26,636 bases of DNA, taken from NCBI GenBank assembly GCA_007118765.1, contig SKQZ01000326.1, forward strand, positions 1-26,636, written 5' to 3'. Below the pieces are notes generated by a model. It saw only the letters and a program-made list of their open reading frames with translations. It ran no database searches and was not told the DNA's origin. The translations under genes were made by a program, and so were the position numbers. Each line of letters opens with the position of its first letter. Position 1 is the first letter of the stretch. Positions 8,126 to 17,043 of this stretch are shown in pieces. The stretch comes from Candidatus Hydrogenedentota bacterium. GTDB lineage: Bacteria; Hydrogenedentota; Hydrogenedentia; Hydrogenedentales; CAITNO01.

Positions 8126-9949
8126 ATGATACAAAATGCTGTGCCTTGGTTATGGTGTGTCTTTTTGGCGTGTACCGCCGGTGTTTCACGGGCCGACACC
8201 ATCATGTATTTTGACTTGGACGCATGCATCGCGTCCATGCCGGAGGACACCGTGTTGCACTATGACACGCTAAAAATGACCTCCGCACTGCAGGGGCTGG
8301 TGAATCGTGATGCGCCCCGACTGGTCATACGCTTTCTTGAAGGCGACAGCGTTTCAGGCCGGATCAATATAGACGATTACTGGCGTGATAAATTGCAGGA
8401 GGGCTGGCTGCGTGATCACGTTTTTGTTAAAGAAACGTCATTGGCGGCAATGCTGACAACCTTCTCCGAGCACTTCAACGGCTGGGTAACATGGGATCCC
8501 GCCGTACCCGCCACCGCCAATGTGGCCGCCACCATCTGTGGCGTTGAAAACCTGTTGCCCATCCGCGCAGAAAGCCCTCTCTTCGATTATTTGAAGGCGG
8601 CGGGTGTGGATATTGCGGTTGAGAAGTCGCTGGTCAATCAATTTGACGGCACGGAAACAGGCAGCGCAAAATGTGATGCCTATCTGTGGGCCAAACGCAA
8701 ATATCTCGACACCGGCAAGTGCCATCCTGCCTTGATGGCCTTTTACATAGACGCCTATACGCAACGGCCGGGAGAGCCCGGCTTCCATTATGACGACCTG
8801 CCCAATTCAAAGGTGGCCAATCACGATTATTTTATTGCCAATCGCGCCTTCTTCTTTGATTTGCTGGTGTGGCCGGATGAAAAGCCCGTGGACGAGCCGG
8901 ACCAGCCGCTGGGCGCCGACCGTGATACGCTGATACAGCTGCTGGAAGCACAATACCAGCGTAATGAGGGCCGGAAGTTCACCACCATTGGCGGATTTGC
9001 GTCGTGGAACTTGAAATATACCGATTACGGGCCTGCGGGGGGCGAACGTCATCCCGTGCATACCGAATGGGAATATATCGCTCTTTTCAGCACTTATAAC
9101 GCCATACTGGACGCGGATGCTTTGGGGTTGGCCTGTTTGCCCAATGCCTCGGCCTACAGTCACCATCCCCTGCACGACCAATATCAACAGCATGAGCGTC
9201 CTGCGCGGCAGCCTTTGGAAAACAAGACCTATGTATTGATATACATGGGCGACTACGATTCAGCGGCATGGTTATCCCGTCATGTCCCACGGATATGGGA
9301 TGACCCAACGCGCGGCGAGATACCCATTGCATGGGCATTTAATCCCAACCTCTCCGACCGTGTGCCTTATGTTTTCGACTATATTTTTGAGACCGCCACA
9401 CCCAACGACTGGTTTATTGCGGGCGATTCCGGCGCCGGATACCTGAATCCAAATTTGCTTGTCGGCGACCGGCTCGGCAGCGGACTGCCCGACGCGCTTG
9501 ACTTGTGGGTCGCCCACAACAAGCGGTATTTTACGCGGTTCGACTATGACATTACCGGCTTTGTCATCAATGGATTTCACGGCGACATGCCCTTGCGCAT
9601 TCAAAAGGCATACACCCAATTCTCGCCACGGGGCGTGGGCATGCAACTGGGCTTTGAAAAGCCGTTGGTGGGGGAAACACCCTTTATTCGCCATGCCGCC
9701 GACATCTATCCCCGCCACAACAACATCAAGGCGGCGGCCGATCAGATGGCAGGGTTTGCCGAGGCTGACAAGCCGCAATTTCTGGTGTTCCGTTGGATAC
9801 TGCAAACCCCAACCATGTTAAAGACGATCATGACCGCCATGGATGAATACCATCCCGAACATCAGTGGGTGTTCTGCGACCCCTATACGTTTTTTGATCT
9901 ATATCGCCGCCATCTTGAAGGAGAGGCCCCAAAATCCAATGGAGAATAA
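8126..9949 (+). CDS. Secreted GxGYxYP-family putative glycoside hydrolase
   Basis: 607 aa with a signal peptide (residues 1-23, ending SRADT). It resembles the GxGYxYP family (Pfam N- and C-terminal GxGYxYP domains), found mostly in Bacteroidetes, Planctomycetes and relatives and predicted, not proven, to be glycoside hydrolases. The name motif appears as GAGYLNP at residues 436-442, after the conserved aromatic- and Asp-rich stretches YIALFSTYN and KTYVLIYMGDYDSAAW. The start is supported by AAAGGA about 8 nt before the ATG. It is the first gene of a plus-strand run of four exported proteins; its stop lies 1 nt before the next start, which suggests translational coupling. Substrate unknown. 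Confidence 0.88.
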   Translation: MIQNAVPWLWCVFLACTAGVSRADTIMYFDLDACIASMPEDTVLHYDTLKMTSALQGLVNRDAPRLVIRFLEGDSVSGRINIDDYWRDKLQEGWLRDHVFVKETSLAAMLTTFSEHFNGWVTWDPAVPATANVAATICGVENLLPIRAESPLFDYLKAAGVDIAVEKSLVNQFDGTETGSAKCDAYLWAKRKYLDTGKCHPALMAFYIDAYTQRPGEPGFHYDDLPNSKVANHDYFIANRAFFFDLLVWPDEKPVDEPDQPLGADRDTLIQLLEAQYQRNEGRKFTTIGGFASWNLKYTDYGPAGGERHPVHTEWEYIALFSTYNAILDADALGLACLPNASAYSHHPLHDQYQQHERPARQPLENKTYVLIYMGDYDSAAWLSRHVPRIWDDPTRGEIPIAWAFNPNLSDRVPYVFDYIFETATPNDWFIAGDSGAGYLNPNLLVGDRLGSGLPDALDLWVAHNKRYFTRFDYDITGFVINGFHGDMPLRIQKAYTQFSPRGVGMQLGFEKPLVGETPFIRHAADIYPRHNNIKAAADQMAGFAEADKPQFLVFRWILQTPTMLKTIMTAMDEYHPEHQWVFCDPYTFFDLYRRHLEGEAPKSNGE

Positions 9950-9950
9950 C

Positions 9951-12134
9951 ATGCTGACCTTTGCATTGTCTGCCTTCATGACCGCCGTTTCGTGCATGGG
10001 CGTGGCAACCGCCGAAATACCGGCGCCGCCGTTGCCGGAGTATCATCTTACGGCGCGTCCATGGACACCGATGGAGATACCGCGCGACACCTATTTGACG
10101 GCGGTGGAGCGTTTGTGCCGCCATGTGGCACAGCATCAAAACGACGATGGCGCGATTATTGACCCTTTCCTTGGCCGGGAACATCAGTATTCCACGCCAT
10201 ATTTTGCCTTTGCCGTGGGTGTGTTGATCCATGCGGAACAAACCACGGCACTGCTCGCGAACGGCGTGGCCGCCATGGAACATGCCACCCGCTCCGTGGA
10301 GCAGGGCAACGACGCCATCCCGGACCAACATGGCGAGTTTTATCTGGGCGCTTTGGCGGAAGCGCTGGCATTTTATGAAGACCACGTGCCGGAAGAGACC
10401 ATCAAGCGGTGGCGCACACGACTCGAAGCGCCCCTGTTTCACATAATTGAAGGACCGGATGTCAAGATAAACAACTGGCGCGCTTATGCCATGCGCGGCG
10501 AATGGTTGCGTGTTGGGGCGGGTCTGGCAGATGCAGACGCCACACGCGCATTTATTGAGGACGGCTGGCATAACCGCACCCAGCACGCACGTATTGCGCT
10601 GGACAGATGGAGTCTGTACCAGGATTGGAGCAGCGCGCCGCAGTCGCATGCTGTTGAAGCCGTGGGACGGGCCAATTTGCTGGGACTGGTGCATGCCGGT
10701 TATGACGGCCCCGCCGCTGATGAGATGCGCCTCCACGTCGAACGCGGCTCGGCTGTCAGCCTGTTGTTGCAAGACCCCACCGGCCAGTGCCCGCCCAATG
10801 GCCGCACGGACAACCATGTCTTTAATGATGTCTTGTATCAACTGATCTTTGACATCATGGCCGAGCGAAAGACAGAGGCCGGAAAACTGCGCGAGGCGGG
10901 ACAATACCGGCGCGCCGCCATGCTCGCCTTTGAAAGCATCCAACGCTGGGAACGGGAGGACACGCCCTTTGAGGGCACCTACTCCATCACCAAGAATCAT
11001 TTTCCCATTGACGACCGGGTGGGCTATCAACCGGCAAGCAACTGGACCAACTACACGGGCGCAACCATGTTTCATCTTGCGGAAGCGTGGTTGTCCCGGA
11101 AAACAACGATTGCGGAACACCCCGCGCCCACCGAAATCGGCGGGTTCGCACCGGCAATGGATCCGGCCTTCGGCAGCGCCGTGCTCAATGCGGGCGGCAT
11201 GCAGGTGTTCGTTAATTTGCGCGGCGATGTGATCCCCAAATACGCGCAATTCTGGACGCCCCTCGGCATTGTCCGTTTTGCCCGCGCGGGGTGGGACAGT
11301 CGCCTCGGCCCGTCCGACGGCACATACAGCCGCGAAGCGCGGGGCGGCGTCACCTTCGGCCCCACATGGCGTCCGGGAAGACGCTGGACGCGGGTGTGCG
11401 AACATGCCGCCAACTTCAGAGGCGCCCTTGACGTACATTTTGTCCACCCGCTTCTGGTGAAGTGTACCCTCCTCTATCACCAGAAAACCGGCGTCAGCGG
11501 CCCGGTGTTCTATCAGGAGCTGACCATCACGCCCGACGGTGTTTTTTCGCGGCTGCGGGCGCCGGGCGTCTCCGACTTCGGCTTGACCCTGCCTTTGCTG
11601 AAAAACGACGGGCGGGCATTGGAAATAACCGTGGCGGAAGGCATCGCCTCGGTGCAATACCCTCAAAACATCGGCGACGGCGACGCACAACATTTCATCG
11701 CCCTTGATGCCGAACCCATCATTGAGCCTGGCGGCGACGCTATTTTAAGCACCTACGGCCATCTACTTCCCATGCGACAAATCGCAACCGGCGATACGGT
11801 GCAAACCTTTGTGTATCCGCGCAACGGGGACGACCCCTCCGCGGAAGCAGTACGCGACAGTTTTGTCATCAGGGAAGACGGATTTACATCGGCGCTCGCC
11901 ACGGTTGACGGAACACTCTATACAGGCCGCACGGCGGTGGGCGGTTTTGGCGACCGCATTGATATGACAGGCAACGGCGAATACGATATTCGCTTTTCGG
12001 AACCCTGCGGTTTTATTGCGCAGCATACCGACGGACACGTCACGGCCATCGAAGCCGACCGGGACGTTACGGTCACGATTGACGGCATCTCTCACACGTT
12101 GCAACGGCACACGCCCTTTCATGTCCACCAGTAA
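9951..12134 (+). CDS. Secreted protein, predicted alpha-toroid plus beta-sandwich, polysaccharide-lyase-like
   Basis: 727 aa from the ATG at 9951. GGAG at 9941-9944 lies 6 nt upstream, and the resulting N-terminus (MLTFALSAFMTAVSCMGVATA) is a good signal peptide; longer in-frame starts would sit inside the previous gene. The first ~400 residues are helical, with motifs such as DPFLGREHQYSTPYFAF, PDQHGEFYLG, INNWRAYAMRGEWLR and NWTNYTGATMFHLAEAW. The Asn-Trp, Tyr, His and Arg pattern recalls toroid polysaccharide lyases of the heparinase/alginate-lyase kind. The rest is beta-rich. I did not recognise a named family. The position directly behind the GxGYxYP gene suggests action on the same glycan, which is inference. 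Confidence 0.82.
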   Translation: MLTFALSAFMTAVSCMGVATAEIPAPPLPEYHLTARPWTPMEIPRDTYLTAVERLCRHVAQHQNDDGAIIDPFLGREHQYSTPYFAFAVGVLIHAEQTTALLANGVAAMEHATRSVEQGNDAIPDQHGEFYLGALAEALAFYEDHVPEETIKRWRTRLEAPLFHIIEGPDVKINNWRAYAMRGEWLRVGAGLADADATRAFIEDGWHNRTQHARIALDRWSLYQDWSSAPQSHAVEAVGRANLLGLVHAGYDGPAADEMRLHVERGSAVSLLLQDPTGQCPPNGRTDNHVFNDVLYQLIFDIMAERKTEAGKLREAGQYRRAAMLAFESIQRWEREDTPFEGTYSITKNHFPIDDRVGYQPASNWTNYTGATMFHLAEAWLSRKTTIAEHPAPTEIGGFAPAMDPAFGSAVLNAGGMQVFVNLRGDVIPKYAQFWTPLGIVRFARAGWDSRLGPSDGTYSREARGGVTFGPTWRPGRRWTRVCEHAANFRGALDVHFVHPLLVKCTLLYHQKTGVSGPVFYQELTITPDGVFSRLRAPGVSDFGLTLPLLKNDGRALEITVAEGIASVQYPQNIGDGDAQHFIALDAEPIIEPGGDAILSTYGHLLPMRQIATGDTVQTFVYPRNGDDPSAEAVRDSFVIREDGFTSALATVDGTLYTGRTAVGGFGDRIDMTGNGEYDIRFSEPCGFIAQHTDGHVTAIEADRDVTVTIDGISHTLQRHTPFHVHQ

Positions 12135-12157
12135 AGGTGTGCTGACATTTTGAAAAA

Positions 12158-12188
12158 GCTGCATGCAGCAGGTGCAAGCCGTTACAAT
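12158..12188 (+). promoter_or_regulatory. Palindrome upstream of a possible -10 before the third secreted gene
   Basis: The 100-bp gap between the second and third secreted genes contains a perfect 12-bp palindrome, GCTGCATGCAGC (12158-12169), and TACAAT at 12183-12188. The palindrome overlaps the place where a -35 would be, as expected for a regulator-controlled promoter. No poly-T follows, so it is not a terminator. Confidence 0.3.
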
Positions 12189-12234
12189 GAGCACATAAGG
12201 CAACCGCCGGAAAACAGATGAAAGGAATTCTCTC

Positions 12235-13872
12235 ATGAAGTATTGTATGCCCTTGCGAAGGGCAGGCTGGGTAATACTTGTCGCCTCGGTGTGTATCATC
12301 GGCCTCGACACACACGCAACCGAAAACAACGACACGCCACGCATTGCGGCTGTGCGCGAATTTGCCGATTTCGTGTTGGAACACGGGCGGGACACCTACC
12401 GGGATACCCCCACACCGCTGTTCGTGGACGGCGTCAACGTGGACACAGGCGAGCCGGTGGAGTGGCATTATGATGGCGAATCATGGATTTGCTCCAATCT
12501 TGCGAGTCAACAAAACCTGTTTCGAACGCTTACGGCGCTGACCAACCTGACCGGCGATGAGCGGTACAAGAATGCCGCCAAAGAGGCGATTGCATGGCAC
12601 TTTGATCACCTTGTGCGCCCCTGCGGCCTGTTGCAATGGGGCGGTCACCGATTCGTTGATCTTGCCACCGGCAACATCGTGGGCGAACAGGACGCACACG
12701 AGCTCAAATGGAGCTTTCCCTTTTATGAGTTGATGTGGGAGGTGAATCCCGAAGCCACGGAACGTTTCCTCAAGGCCTTTTGGAATACCCACATTTTGGT
12801 CTGGGAATTGCTGGACATGAATCGCCACGGCCGCTACGAACGCGAAATGGGCGCACTATGGGACAATACCTTTGTGGGCGGCGAACCGTTCTTTCCGGCG
12901 CGGGGCCTGACCTTCCTGAACACGGGCAGCGATTTGATCTATGCCGGGGTGGCCCTTTACACGATGAGCGGGGATGAGGACGCGGCGACCTGGGCATTGC
13001 GCCTTATGAAACGATATGTGGATGCCCGCAATCCATTCACCGGGCTGGGCGCATACCAATACAGTCAATTGGTCAATAACAACGACCGCGCCTTGCGCCA
13101 GTTTGCGCCGGAGTTTCCGGGCCAGGTGGTACAGGAAGGCACCATGCAACACGGCAGCGGCATTTACAGTTACGGCGGGGTGTCGCAATTGTTGATGGCC
13201 GAGCAGTTGGGCGAAAAAGGCCACGAAATGCTTGGCTGGGTGCGCGACGGGTTAATCGCTTATGCCACGCATGCCTATACCCCTGAAACCAATACACTGG
13301 CGCCCATTCTTACGGATGGCACGCGCATCACCGATGAGCATATCAACCGCATCGGCTATTACAGCCCCGGCATTACACGCGAATCCAGCGCGGGGCCGCT
13401 GCTGTTTTATGCCTACGCATTGGGCTTTCGCATGGCCAGAGATGAAACGCTTTGGAACACGACCCGCCACATGGGACGCGGCCACGGGTTGGGCGATCTG
13501 GGCATCGCGCCCGGGACAGGCGTGGAGGTGGATTTCGACACCACCGCATCCGACCCGCGCCTGCTCTTTGGCATACTTGAGCTAATGCGCGGCGCACCAC
13601 ACCCGGACTACCGTGAACTGGCGTTGCGTCTGGCCGATAATATGCTGGAGCAGCGCTTTCACAACGGCTTCTTTTTGCCCTCGGAAAATCACATCAACGC
13701 AAACTTTGATGCCATTGAACCGTTGGCGTTGTTGACCTTGGAAGCCTATCTGCGCCGCGAACCCGACGCCGCCCCCGCATGGCCCGCAGGCCGGGGCTTT
13801 ATACACGGCCCCCACGACAATGTGGGCCGCACCACGGATTGGTCGGTCATTTGGTCTCAACAGCGTGATTAG
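12235..13872 (+). CDS. Secreted alpha-toroid protein, pectate-lyase/glycosidase-like
   Basis: 545 aa. Basic-hydrophobic signal peptide (residues ~1-29, ending DTHAT). The body is largely helical with repeated aromatic motifs typical of (alpha/alpha) barrel carbohydrate enzymes: ICSNLASQQNLFRTL, GLLQWGGHRFVDLATG (131-146), DAHELKWSFPFYELMW, GLTFLNTGSDLIYAG and a C-terminal FLPSENHINANFD. It could be a polysaccharide lyase or unsaturated-glycan hydrolase; I cannot assign a family or catalytic residues with confidence. AAAGGA lies about 9 nt before the ATG. Third gene of the secreted run, 100 nt after the second, so it may be co-transcribed or have its own promoter. Confidence 0.82.
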   Translation: MKYCMPLRRAGWVILVASVCIIGLDTHATENNDTPRIAAVREFADFVLEHGRDTYRDTPTPLFVDGVNVDTGEPVEWHYDGESWICSNLASQQNLFRTLTALTNLTGDERYKNAAKEAIAWHFDHLVRPCGLLQWGGHRFVDLATGNIVGEQDAHELKWSFPFYELMWEVNPEATERFLKAFWNTHILVWELLDMNRHGRYEREMGALWDNTFVGGEPFFPARGLTFLNTGSDLIYAGVALYTMSGDEDAATWALRLMKRYVDARNPFTGLGAYQYSQLVNNNDRALRQFAPEFPGQVVQEGTMQHGSGIYSYGGVSQLLMAEQLGEKGHEMLGWVRDGLIAYATHAYTPETNTLAPILTDGTRITDEHINRIGYYSPGITRESSAGPLLFYAYALGFRMARDETLWNTTRHMGRGHGLGDLGIAPGTGVEVDFDTTASDPRLLFGILELMRGAPHPDYRELALRLADNMLEQRFHNGFFLPSENHINANFDAIEPLALLTLEAYLRREPDAAPAWPAGRGFIHGPHDNVGRTTDWSVIWSQQRD

Positions 13873-13906
13873 GCATCTGAAACACATGTAAAGGAGTTTG
13901 CATTTT

Positions 13907-14740
13907 ATGAATAGGACAACACCGATACCACAACAGGCTGCTTTCCCCGCAATGAAATTTCTGCTGGGCATCGTCTTGGCAGGGGCATGGATTGCCGCGC
14001 CGGTCTTTGCGGCAACTCTGTCGGAGCTGACAAGCGAGGACGCCCGAACTCGCGCCTTTGCCGTGCGTGACCTCGGCGAAGCGGGCGGACCACAAGCAGT
14101 GGCGCCGCTCGCCGACATGTTGGGCGATGCCAATGTCTTTGTGCGGGCGGCGGCCATGCAGGCACTTCACAGCCTCGGCGAGAACACCCTGCGCGAGGAA
14201 GTGAAAGACGCCTTGCTGGCGGCCCTTGAAACCGAGAATCACCGCGCCCGCAGTGGCGCCGCCGAAACCCTTGGCATGTTGCGCGTTGAAGCGGCGGCCG
14301 ACCCGTTGATCGCATTGCTGACGGATGACGAAGCAACCGTCCAACATGCCGCCGCCTGTGCGTTGGCGCGACTTCAGGCGCAGCAGGCGATTGATTCGCT
14401 TATTGCCGTGGTCAGCGATACCGGGGCAGCCCCGTTTGCGCGAATGGGCGCGGCATGGGCGCTTGGTGAATTGGAAGCCGACGCCGCGGTCGCGCCGTTG
14501 GTCGCCGTCGTGCAGGATGGCCGTTCCGGGCAATGGCATTATACCTCGGTCGGAGTCTATGCCACAGAGGCGTTGGGCAAAATCAACAATCCGGCTTGTG
14601 TACCCGGTTTGGTGGAGGCTTTGGCGATTGATGGACGGCATCTGCGCGCACAGCTGGCAATAACCCTGGCCGAAATCACCGGCGAAGACTTCGGCGAGAA
14701 CCGCGAGAAGTGGGAGGCCTATGTACAGGAAGCATTTTGA
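13907..14740 (+). CDS. Exported HEAT-repeat (PBS-lyase-type) protein
   Basis: 277 aa. The ATG at 13907 is chosen because AAGGAG (13891-13896) lies 10 nt upstream; the in-frame TTG at 13898 is too close to that site. A hydrophobic export segment (FLLGIVLAGAWIAAPVFA) ends at about residue 35. The remainder is six or so ~31-residue HEAT repeats with the usual AVRDLGEAGG, AAAMQALHSLGE, AAETLGMLRVEAAADPLIALL and GAAWALGELEADAAVAPL pattern. These build a binding solenoid and have no catalytic residues. As the last gene of the exported run, it may scaffold or bind the other products (inference). It ends 116 nt before pspF. Confidence 0.88.
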   Translation: MNRTTPIPQQAAFPAMKFLLGIVLAGAWIAAPVFAATLSELTSEDARTRAFAVRDLGEAGGPQAVAPLADMLGDANVFVRAAAMQALHSLGENTLREEVKDALLAALETENHRARSGAAETLGMLRVEAAADPLIALLTDDEATVQHAAACALARLQAQQAIDSLIAVVSDTGAAPFARMGAAWALGELEADAAVAPLVAVVQDGRSGQWHYTSVGVYATEALGKINNPACVPGLVEALAIDGRHLRAQLAITLAEITGEDFGENREKWEAYVQEAF

Positions 14741-14779
14741 CGGCATGCCCTGTCAGGGTTACCCCGCAGCCTGAGTTGT

Positions 14780-14808
14780 TTTACACACCGCGCCTGCAAT
14801 GGTGTAAG
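14780..14808 (+). promoter_or_regulatory. Candidate promoter for pspF
   Basis: TTTACA (5 of 6) at 14780-14785 and TGTAAG (4 of 6) at 14803-14808 are separated by 17 nt. The start would be near 14815, about 42 nt before pspF. No -24/-12 element was found here, so autogenous sigma-54 control is not supported. Confidence 0.3.
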
Positions 14809-14856
14809 CGCGGACCATGGTTTTAGTGCAACACTTTGGGGCGATAGCGTCCGCTT

Positions 14857-15870
14857 ATGTCCGTTCCCGCACCGAATATAGAAGCCTTGGGCCAATCGGA
14901 GGCATGGCTCGATTTTCAAGACCGATTGTCGCGCGCGGCAACGGTTGACCGGCCGGTGTTGCTGATGGGTGAACGGGGCGCGGGCAAGGAACTGGCGGCG
15001 CGGCGACTGCACTATTTGTCGCCCCGTTGGAGCGAACCGCTGGTGGCGTTGAACTGTGCGGCATTGGCGCCGTCCCTTATTGAATCGGAGTTGTTCGGAT
15101 ACGAACCGGGCGCGTTCACCGGCGCCACCGCGCGTCGTCGGGGCCGGTTCGAGACCGCCGAAGGCGGCACGTTGTTTCTGGACGAACTGGGCAACATCCC
15201 GTTACAGGTGCAGGAAAAGATATTGCGGGTGGTGGAGTACGGCGTATTTGAGCGGGTGGGCGGTTCGGAGGCGGTGCATGCGAATGTGCGCATCGTGGGC
15301 GCCACCAACACCGACTTGCCGGAACGCGCGGCGGCGGGCCGGTTTATGCGCGACCTGCTCGACCGACTATCCTTTGAGGTGTTGTACCTGCCGCCGTTGC
15401 GGACGCGCGCCGGCGACATCATGCTCCTTGCCAATCACTTTGCGGCGCACATGGCGACGGAACTGGGCCATGACACCATTCCCGTTTTTACCGAAGACGC
15501 CCGGGCGCAACTGGAAGCCTATCCGTGGCCCGGCAATGTGCGCGAACTCAAAAACGTGGTGGAACGGGCCGTGTATCGCGCCGAAAATCCGGAGACCATT
15601 GATACCTTGTGCTTTGATCCCTTTCAATGCCCTTTTGAACCGCTTCCCCGTGACAATGCTGCGGAACCGTCCGGGACACAAGCGGCGCCCGCGGCCCCCG
15701 TGCATACAACCACGGATTTCCGCGAAGCCATCGCGCGCTATGAGGAAGCCCTGTTGCGCCAGGCGCTGGAGGCGTGCCAATTCAACCAGCGCAAAGCCGC
15801 CGAGCGCCTTGGCCTCACCTATCATCAATTTCGCGGACTGTATCGCAAATATGCAGCGCGGCTGCGCTAA
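14857..15870 (+). CDS. pspF: PspF-like sigma-54-dependent activator
   Basis: 337 aa, close to Escherichia coli PspF (325 aa): an AAA+ domain starts almost at the N-terminus with no receiver or other sensor domain, followed directly by a Fis-type HTH. Walker A GERGAGKE at 38-45, sigma-54 contact loop GAFTGA at 85-90, Walker B GGTLFLDE at 103-110, and R-finger region FMRDLLDRLSFEV. The C-terminus FNQRKAAERLGLTYHQFRGL is characteristic of PspF. It should remodel sigma-54 closed complexes. In classical systems PspF is held inactive by PspA, next to the pspABC promoter; neither pspA nor other psp genes lie in this window. The ribosome binding site is weak, but the N-terminus aligns with the family. 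Convergent with the pseudopilin gene, 27 nt apart. Confidence 0.92.
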   Translation: MSVPAPNIEALGQSEAWLDFQDRLSRAATVDRPVLLMGERGAGKELAARRLHYLSPRWSEPLVALNCAALAPSLIESELFGYEPGAFTGATARRRGRFETAEGGTLFLDELGNIPLQVQEKILRVVEYGVFERVGGSEAVHANVRIVGATNTDLPERAAAGRFMRDLLDRLSFEVLYLPPLRTRAGDIMLLANHFAAHMATELGHDTIPVFTEDARAQLEAYPWPGNVRELKNVVERAVYRAENPETIDTLCFDPFQCPFEPLPRDNAAEPSGTQAAPAAPVHTTTDFREAIARYEEALLRQALEACQFNQRKAAERLGLTYHQFRGLYRKYAARLR

Positions 15871-15897
15871 TGGGTTTCGTCTGCCTGCGCAACCAGA

Positions 15898-16875
15898 TTA
15901 GAAGAAAGCCGAGGTCAGCGCGAACCCCTGCGACACGGGAAATTCACCGGGATAGCGTACAAACTGCACATGACCGTCCATGTACAACACGTTGGCGCCG
16001 CCGGGCAAATGGTTGAACTGCGCCGCCCCTGCAACATTGGCCGAAACCACGTCCCACATCACGGGGATGTTACTTTCCGCCATGGCACTCGCCCCCGGGT
16101 TGTTGATGTCGGTAATCAACATGCGTTCGACCCCTTCACGGATTCGATAGATGGTGGCGGTGTTCGCATTGCCCAGCGGCATCCCCGGCGGATTGGCCAT
16201 GCCTGAAATCATGGCGTGTTTCATTTCGTCCTCAAGGTTCCGGTCCAGCAGATAATCGTTGTCAGGGTCTTTGTCGCCCAGCGGGCCCTGCAAAAACGCC
16301 TCGCCTTCCAGATACGAGATCATGGTCATGACATACACCATTTGTGCCGGAAGTTTGGTTTCGGCATCGGCGCCAAACAACGACGCGTCAATAACCGGAT
16401 CGTCGCGGTCGCATTTATCAAACACAAACCCGTAATACAAATAACTGGCATCGGCCCGCGAGGGCAATCCCGCATACCGGCACGCTTCCCCGGGCAGCGC
16501 TTCTATCACGCGCAACGGGTTTTGTTCGGATGCATCGGGATCGGAAGGACAAATCAACACATCCAAGTCCGTCAGATACTCAGGATACAGCGCGTCAATC
16601 TGCGGTGCGAGCGCGGCCCGCTCGTGGCCCTCGGTACAGCCCGCCGGGGTGGCCTCGCCCCAAGGGTCGTCGGCATGAACCCGGGGGAAATAACCGCGCC
16701 CTTCGTTCGCGTACATCTTGAACACCAGCCCCATCTGGCGCAGGTTGTTCTGGCACGACGCACGACGCGCTGATTCCCGCGCACGCGCCAAAGCAGGCAG
16801 CAGAATAGCCGCCAATATGCCGATAATCGCGATCACCACAAGTAATTCAATCAGTGTAAACCCTGCGCGCTTCAT
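15898..16875 (-). CDS. Type II pseudopilin-like protein with GGANVLYMDG ending
   Basis: 325 aa from the ATG at 16875, which has AAGGAG 8 nt upstream; the open frame extends 47 codons further but without prepilin features. N-terminus MKRAG|FTLIELLVVIAIIGILAA: cleavage between Gly5 and Phe6, with the conserved Glu at mature position 5, then one hydrophobic helix. The rest is the large secreted domain type found in many copies in Planctomycetes and Lentisphaerae, with CQNNLRQMGLVFKMYANE near the N-terminus and HLPGGANVLYMDGHVQF near the C-terminus. The spacing is H-X10-DG, one residue longer than the classic H-X9-DG form. Role in secretion or surface assembly is unknown; no secretion ATPase or prepilin peptidase is nearby. 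Confidence 0.92.
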   Translation of the reverse strand: MKRAGFTLIELLVVIAIIGILAAILLPALARARESARRASCQNNLRQMGLVFKMYANEGRGYFPRVHADDPWGEATPAGCTEGHERAALAPQIDALYPEYLTDLDVLICPSDPDASEQNPLRVIEALPGEACRYAGLPSRADASYLYYGFVFDKCDRDDPVIDASLFGADAETKLPAQMVYVMTMISYLEGEAFLQGPLGDKDPDNDYLLDRNLEDEMKHAMISGMANPPGMPLGNANTATIYRIREGVERMLITDINNPGASAMAESNIPVMWDVVSANVAGAAQFNHLPGGANVLYMDGHVQFVRYPGEFPVSQGFALTSAFF

Positions 16876-17034
16876 GCGTAACACTCCTTGGTCTTTGTGT
16901 AACAGGCCGGCTACAAAGGCGCATTCATACCGCACCTTGCGAACGAATCTACACGGGCAATACCCGGCGGAGAAAACTCCCGGGGAACCCTGCCGGACAG
17001 TGATTTCTCTTTTCAATCATCGTCATGCCGTCAC

Positions 17035-17043
17035 AGTATAACA
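17035..17043 (-). promoter_or_regulatory. Candidate extended -10 promoter for the pseudopilin gene
   Basis: Minus strand TGTTATACT: an extended -10 with TATACT (5 of 6). No good -35. The start would be near 17028, giving a leader of about 150 nt. Confidence 0.35.

Noticed and set aside
7972..8250. N-terminal extension of RpoN
   Set aside because: It overlaps the divergent signal peptide gene at 8126 and does not resemble region I of sigma-54; the family start fits 7971.
9828..11693. 621-aa minus-strand frame
   Set aside because: Antisense to the secreted toroid-type gene, which has a signal peptide, ribosome site and conserved motifs; the minus frame has none.
14741..14856. Sigma-54 (-24/-12) promoter upstream of pspF
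   Set aside because: The nearest GG...GC pair has only 7 nt between instead of 10.
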